The position numbers and the translations under genes are program-made. The notes under the pieces are model-generated. The model was not told the DNA's origin, ran no database searches, and saw only the letters and a list, made by a program, of their open reading frames with translations. From Collinsella aerofaciens (GTDB lineage Bacteria; Actinomycetota; Coriobacteriia; Coriobacteriales; Coriobacteriaceae), in contig NZ_CABJFS010000003.1 of the NCBI RefSeq assembly GCF_902364945.1, positions 124,001 to 188,000 on the forward strand: a stretch of DNA of 64,000 nt, given 5' to 3'. Positions 61,483-64,000 of this stretch are shown piece by piece; positions within the stretch are counted from its first letter, which is position 1; the number at the start of each line of letters is the position of its first letter.

Positions 61483-62001
61483 TTACGCCTCGTTTTCGAT
61501 GGTGGCGCGGGCACGCTCGGCGGTCAGTTCCGCCAGGCGCTCCTCGTCTACCAGGGTGAGGCCCTTGGTCGGGCACGCCTCGGCACACGCCGGACCGCCG
61601 GGACGGTCCACGCACAGGTCGCACTTGAGCACGAAGCTCTTGGTCTGCGAACCCACGCGCACGTCGCCCATCAAGACGGGGACCTGCGTGGTCGCCACGC
61701 TCACGGCGCCAAAGGGGCAGGCCATGACGCAGCTCTTGCAGCCGATGCAGTTGTCCTCGTTGACGCCGATACGATGGTTCTTTGGATCAAAGAACAAGGC
61801 ACCCGTGGGGCAGGCCTTGGCGCACGGGGCATCCTCGCAGTGGTGACATGCCACCGGCGCGGAGATCTCGTAGGTGCGCGTTACGCGCAAGCGAGGTGCG
61901 GCGATGTTGCCGGGAATATCGTGTGCCTCGATGCACGCCGCCATACAGGTTTGGCACCCAATGCAGCGTGAAGAATCAGCCACGACTCGTTTATTGCCCA
62001 T
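61483..62001 (-). CDS. hydN: Electron-transfer Fe-S protein HydN
   Basis: The 172-residue protein carries four 4Fe-4S motifs: CIGCQTCMAAC, CHHCEDAPCAKACP, CIGCKSCVMACP and CDLCVDRPGGPACAEACP. HydN helps the formate dehydrogenase deliver electrons. I start it at 62001, with GGAGGG upstream, rather than at 62109. It is the first gene of the formate hydrogenlyase cluster, and the palindrome at 62180-62205 lies upstream. Confidence 0.9.
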   Translation of the reverse strand: MGNKRVVADSSRCIGCQTCMAACIEAHDIPGNIAAPRLRVTRTYEISAPVACHHCEDAPCAKACPTGALFFDPKNHRIGVNEDNCIGCKSCVMACPFGAVSVATTQVPVLMGDVRVGSQTKSFVLKCDLCVDRPGGPACAEACPTKGLTLVDEERLAELTAERARATIENEA

Positions 62002-62179
62002 GTTGTTCACTCCCTCCTGAATCCCATGCCAGAGAGACCCTGCCGACGTTGTCCCGGACCGCCCGTGGTCCGGCATCGGCGTATCGAGTGCATGCGGCGA
62101 AACAGGCACTTCGATAGAATTCCTCCAACGATATACAGGTTAAATATACGCAGTTGCAGGGGGCAAACTTGAGCATAGG

Positions 62180-62205
62180 CCCTGCAATACGGGTGTATTG
62201 CAGGG
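62180..62205. promoter_or_regulatory. Perfect palindrome upstream of the formate hydrogenlyase operon
   Basis: 11-base arms CCCTGCAATAC/GTATTGCAGGG with loop GGGT. A further half-site TTGCAGGG lies at 62152-62159, nearer the gene. The placement, 180 bases before hydN, fits an activator or repressor site for the operon. The matching regulator is not in this window. No -24/-12 (sigma-54) pair is clear. Confidence 0.6.
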
Positions 62206-62227
62206 GTTTTGGCAGGTTGGAATTATT

Positions 62228-62340
62228 CTCTAGAAGCTATAAAGGTGAGTGTATTACATGCGTACATCCAGGGGAGATTTCACGCTCATTTCTGAAGGAT
62301 GTAGTACGTTTGTAATATCGTTTACACTCAATTACTCTAG
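62228..62340. repeat. Imperfect long inverted repeat between hydN and the toxin-antitoxin pair
   Basis: Outer CTCTAG ends and inner blocks TGAGTGTA (62246-62253) / TACACTCA (62323-62330) and CGTACATCC (62261-62269) / GGATGTAGTACG (62297-62308) pair with small insertions. It lies in the shared divergent upstream region. Confidence 0.45.
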
Positions 62341-62430
62341 TGCAATAAAGTAGTGGTTGTAAGATTAGCTATTATTAGTCGATGCTGTATTTGACTATTC
62401 AAATTGCACGCTCATTAAGGGAGGCCAGTG

Positions 62431-62754
62431 ATGTCATCGACTCAAAAACGAGCCATCCTGCAGGTGCGCATTCGCGAAGAAGACAAGCAGCATGCCGAGC
62501 GTCTCTACGACGCCATGGGCACATCGCTCGCCGAGGCCGTCCGTCTTTTTGTCGCGCAGAGCATTTTGATGCGCAAACTTCCCTTTCAGCCGGTCGCCGT
62601 GCGCTCAAAGGACGGCACCGCCGCCTATGGATCGCTCAAAGCATATGGGGACCCCAATCGCCGCTCCGAGGAGCGCAATGCCTGGATTGAATACCTTGCC
62701 ACAGAAAGCGACGATTCGATTTTGGGTCCCGAGGAAGTAGATATCCATGAGTAG
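62431..62754 (+). CDS. RelB/DinJ-family antitoxin
   Basis: The 107-residue protein has a ribbon-helix-helix N-terminus (AILQVRIREEDKQHAERLYDAMG, then LAEAVRLFVAQSIL), typical of RelB/DinJ antitoxins that bind their own promoter and neutralise the toxin with the C-terminal tail. The ATG at 62431 has GGGAGG seven bases upstream. It overlaps the PIN toxin by eight bases. The DinJ fold is more often paired with YafQ/RelE toxins than with PIN proteins. Confidence 0.82.
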   Translation: MSSTQKRAILQVRIREEDKQHAERLYDAMGTSLAEAVRLFVAQSILMRKLPFQPVAVRSKDGTAAYGSLKAYGDPNRRSEERNAWIEYLATESDDSILGPEEVDIHE

Positions 62755-63223
62755 CACCATCATCGACAAAACCGTCATCCTGCGCTATCTGCTCGACGAC
62801 GACGAAGTTCTGTCACCGCGCGCCGCAAAGGTCATCGCCACGCGCACCGCTCGCGTCTACCCCGAAATCATCACGCGCGTCGTGGTCACGCTGCGCGACG
62901 TCTATAAGGTTCCCCGCGTCGAGATTGCTGCGGCCATGAAAAGGCTGCTCGATGACGTCATGGTCGACGAGCCCACCGTTGTCGCCCTTGCCGTCAAACT
63001 CTTTGGCAAGACCCATATGGACTTTTCCGACTGCCTCCTCGCAGCCCGAACCGCCATCTACAACGATGATGTCGTGAGCTTTGGCAAGCCCATCATCCAA
63101 GGCATGATCGACTACCGCCGTAAACGCCAAACCGCCACCGACGCCCGCGACCGCGCCGCCGAAGCCCGCAGCCACGGCACCGACTCCACCATCGACAAGC
63201 TCCGCCACCACCCCCGCAGCTAA
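62747..63223 (+). CDS. PIN-domain toxin
   Basis: The 158-residue protein is a PIN-fold ribonuclease. The expected acidic residues are Asp7 in TIIDKTVILRYLL, Glu at PEIITR, and the pair in HMDFSDCLLAAR and IYNDDVVSFGK. PIN toxins cut RNA when the antitoxin is lost. The last 35 residues are charged and outside the domain. GAGGAAG lies before the start, and the antitoxin frame overlaps by eight bases. The pair ends at the hairpin at 63238-63306. Confidence 0.82.
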   Translation: MSSTIIDKTVILRYLLDDDEVLSPRAAKVIATRTARVYPEIITRVVVTLRDVYKVPRVEIAAAMKRLLDDVMVDEPTVVALAVKLFGKTHMDFSDCLLAARTAIYNDDVVSFGKPIIQGMIDYRRKRQTATDARDRAAEARSHGTDSTIDKLRHHPRS

Positions 63224-63237
63224 CCCCATCCCCTCCT

Positions 63238-63306
63238 AAGTTGCGGTGAAATAGTTCCTGGTTTTAGGCTTATTCGAGCTTTTCAGGAACTATTTCACCG
63301 CAACTT
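63238..63306. repeat. Intergenic hairpin, TTGCGGTGA family, copy 4
   Basis: Perfect 23-base arms (outer AAGTTGCGGTGAAATAG) close a 23-base loop, followed by TTTTTT. It is the best-preserved copy and also looks like a working terminator for the toxin-antitoxin operon. Its core matches copy 1 at 23649-23711. Confidence 0.85.
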
Positions 63307-63490
63307 TTTTTAAGGGCAGGTTTTAATACCGTCGAAAGGCCATTATCGACCGTTTGCCGATGTGCCCAGCTCCGTTATAAGCTCCTGACCTGCACCGTCA
63401 AGCTTTTGGTCAGTTCATGGCAAGGTCCGACAGAATGAATATGCGATAGCTTGATGTCATTCGTTCCCTCTCAATGCCTTGGGGTCGCCA

Positions 63491-64000
63491 ATGAGTAACG
63501 ATGACCGCTGTACTAAACCACAGGTAAAGCTATTCTTCTCGATATTCGAGGCTCATCATGACGGACGACTGTTTGTAGCTACGGAAAAATGGGATGAACG
63601 TTGCGCCTACGCACTCACGAAAAAACAATTGGTCGTTCGACTCTATAACCACGTATATGCCGACCCTGCATATTGGAATGACCTTGGTATAGAAGATCGA
63701 ATCTTTCAGCTGGCATCCGCTATTGCGGTCGTTGAACCGGATGCCGTATTTTGTGGTGCAACGGCGGCACTGCTCTATGGCATCGGTTCTGCATATTCGC
63801 TTCTCGACAAGGTGCAAGTGCTGCTGCCGCGTTCCACCAGACGCGATATGTACGAATTCGTTGAATACCGACGCTGGCGGTCGGGCGACGTATGGCAGCT
63901 CGGCCCGTTTTCGTTAACGGATCCATATCGCACGGTGGTCGACATCGCCCGAACGAGCGCTTTTCGATATGCACTAGGCTATGTCGACGGGTTGGCTCGT
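63491..64000 (+). CDS. Partial gene: AbiEi/DUF559-like hypothetical protein
   Basis: The frame is open from ATG at 63491 to the window edge (170 codons seen). The translation has VRLYNHVYADPAYWND near the N-terminus, AVFCGATAALLYGIGSAYSL in the middle and LTDPYRTVVDIARTSAFRYAL near the edge. This order recalls actinobacterial proteins with an AbiEi-antitoxin-like N-domain followed by an endonuclease-like C-domain. The C-domain lies outside the window, so I cannot confirm it. Confidence 0.6.
   Translation, partial: MSNDDRCTKPQVKLFFSIFEAHHDGRLFVATEKWDERCAYALTKKQLVVRLYNHVYADPAYWNDLGIEDRIFQLASAIAVVEPDAVFCGATAALLYGIGSAYSLLDKVQVLLPRSTRRDMYEFVEYRRWRSGDVWQLGPFSLTDPYRTVVDIARTSAFRYALGYVDGLAR

Noticed and set aside
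62391..62419. TTGACT/ATTAAG promoter for the toxin-antitoxin pair
   Set aside because: Its -10 would abut the ribosome-binding site and leave a leader of only about five bases, so I do not list it.

Overview
The window most likely comes from a gut anaerobe of the class Coriobacteriia, close to Collinsella. I infer this from three things: GC-rich core genes, a selenocysteine-dependent formate hydrogenlyase locus, and an NADP-type glutamate dehydrogenase alongside several fermentative oxidoreductases. I ran no database search, so the genus is an inference.

Layout. (1) Positions 1 to about 5.4 kb are AT-richer accessory DNA: a two-gene operon (DUF6414-like protein plus AAA+ ATPase), two small membrane-anchored proteins of unknown role, and an internally deleted IS256-type element with intact inverted ends. 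(2) Positions 5.6-16.9 kb hold a surface-polysaccharide locus read leftwards. It is headed by a NusG-like antiterminator (LoaP type) and an initiating sugar-phosphate transferase. Glycosyltransferases, two polysaccharide pyruvyl transferases, a nitroreductase, a DUF1919 protein, an EpsG/Wzy-like polymerase, a Wzx flippase and an F420-dehydrogenase-beta-like protein follow. Two 12-base poly-G tracts sit where a one-base slip would change expression or protein ends, which suggests phase variation. (3) Positions 17-39 kb are GC-rich core: thrS, a GlpA-like oxidoreductase operon, an M24 peptidase, folC, valS, clpX-clpP-tig, a tRNA-Leu, a xanthine-dehydrogenase-like molybdenum hydroxylase and gdhA. 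The gaps between these genes carry several families of long inverted repeats, and 19.79-20.17 kb holds a strikingly regular array of ten alternating copies of a 15-bp motif. (4) Positions 39.5-62 kb form one leftward formate/selenium block: hydN, fdhF with an in-frame UGA and a SECIS hairpin, hyfA-B-C-D-E-F-G-H-I, hycH, hycI, a formate channel, an orphan molybdopterin oxidoreductase, selA, selB, tRNA-Sec, mobA and a Cys-rich DUF3343 protein. (5) Positions 62.4-64 kb hold a RelB/DinJ-PIN toxin-antitoxin pair and a gene cut by the window edge.

How the genes work together. In the formate block, SelA charges tRNA-Sec with selenium, SelB delivers it at the fdhF UGA, MobA finishes the molybdenum cofactor, FdhF oxidises formate, and HydN/HyfA and the membrane hydrogenase turn the electrons into H2. 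HycI and HycH mature the hydrogenase, and the FocA-type channel moves formate. In the polysaccharide locus the antiterminator is expected to let polymerase read the whole operon, while the sugar transferase, glycosyltransferases, flippase and polymerase build and export a pyruvylated glycan. selD, the hyp genes and most molybdenum-cofactor genes are not in this window.
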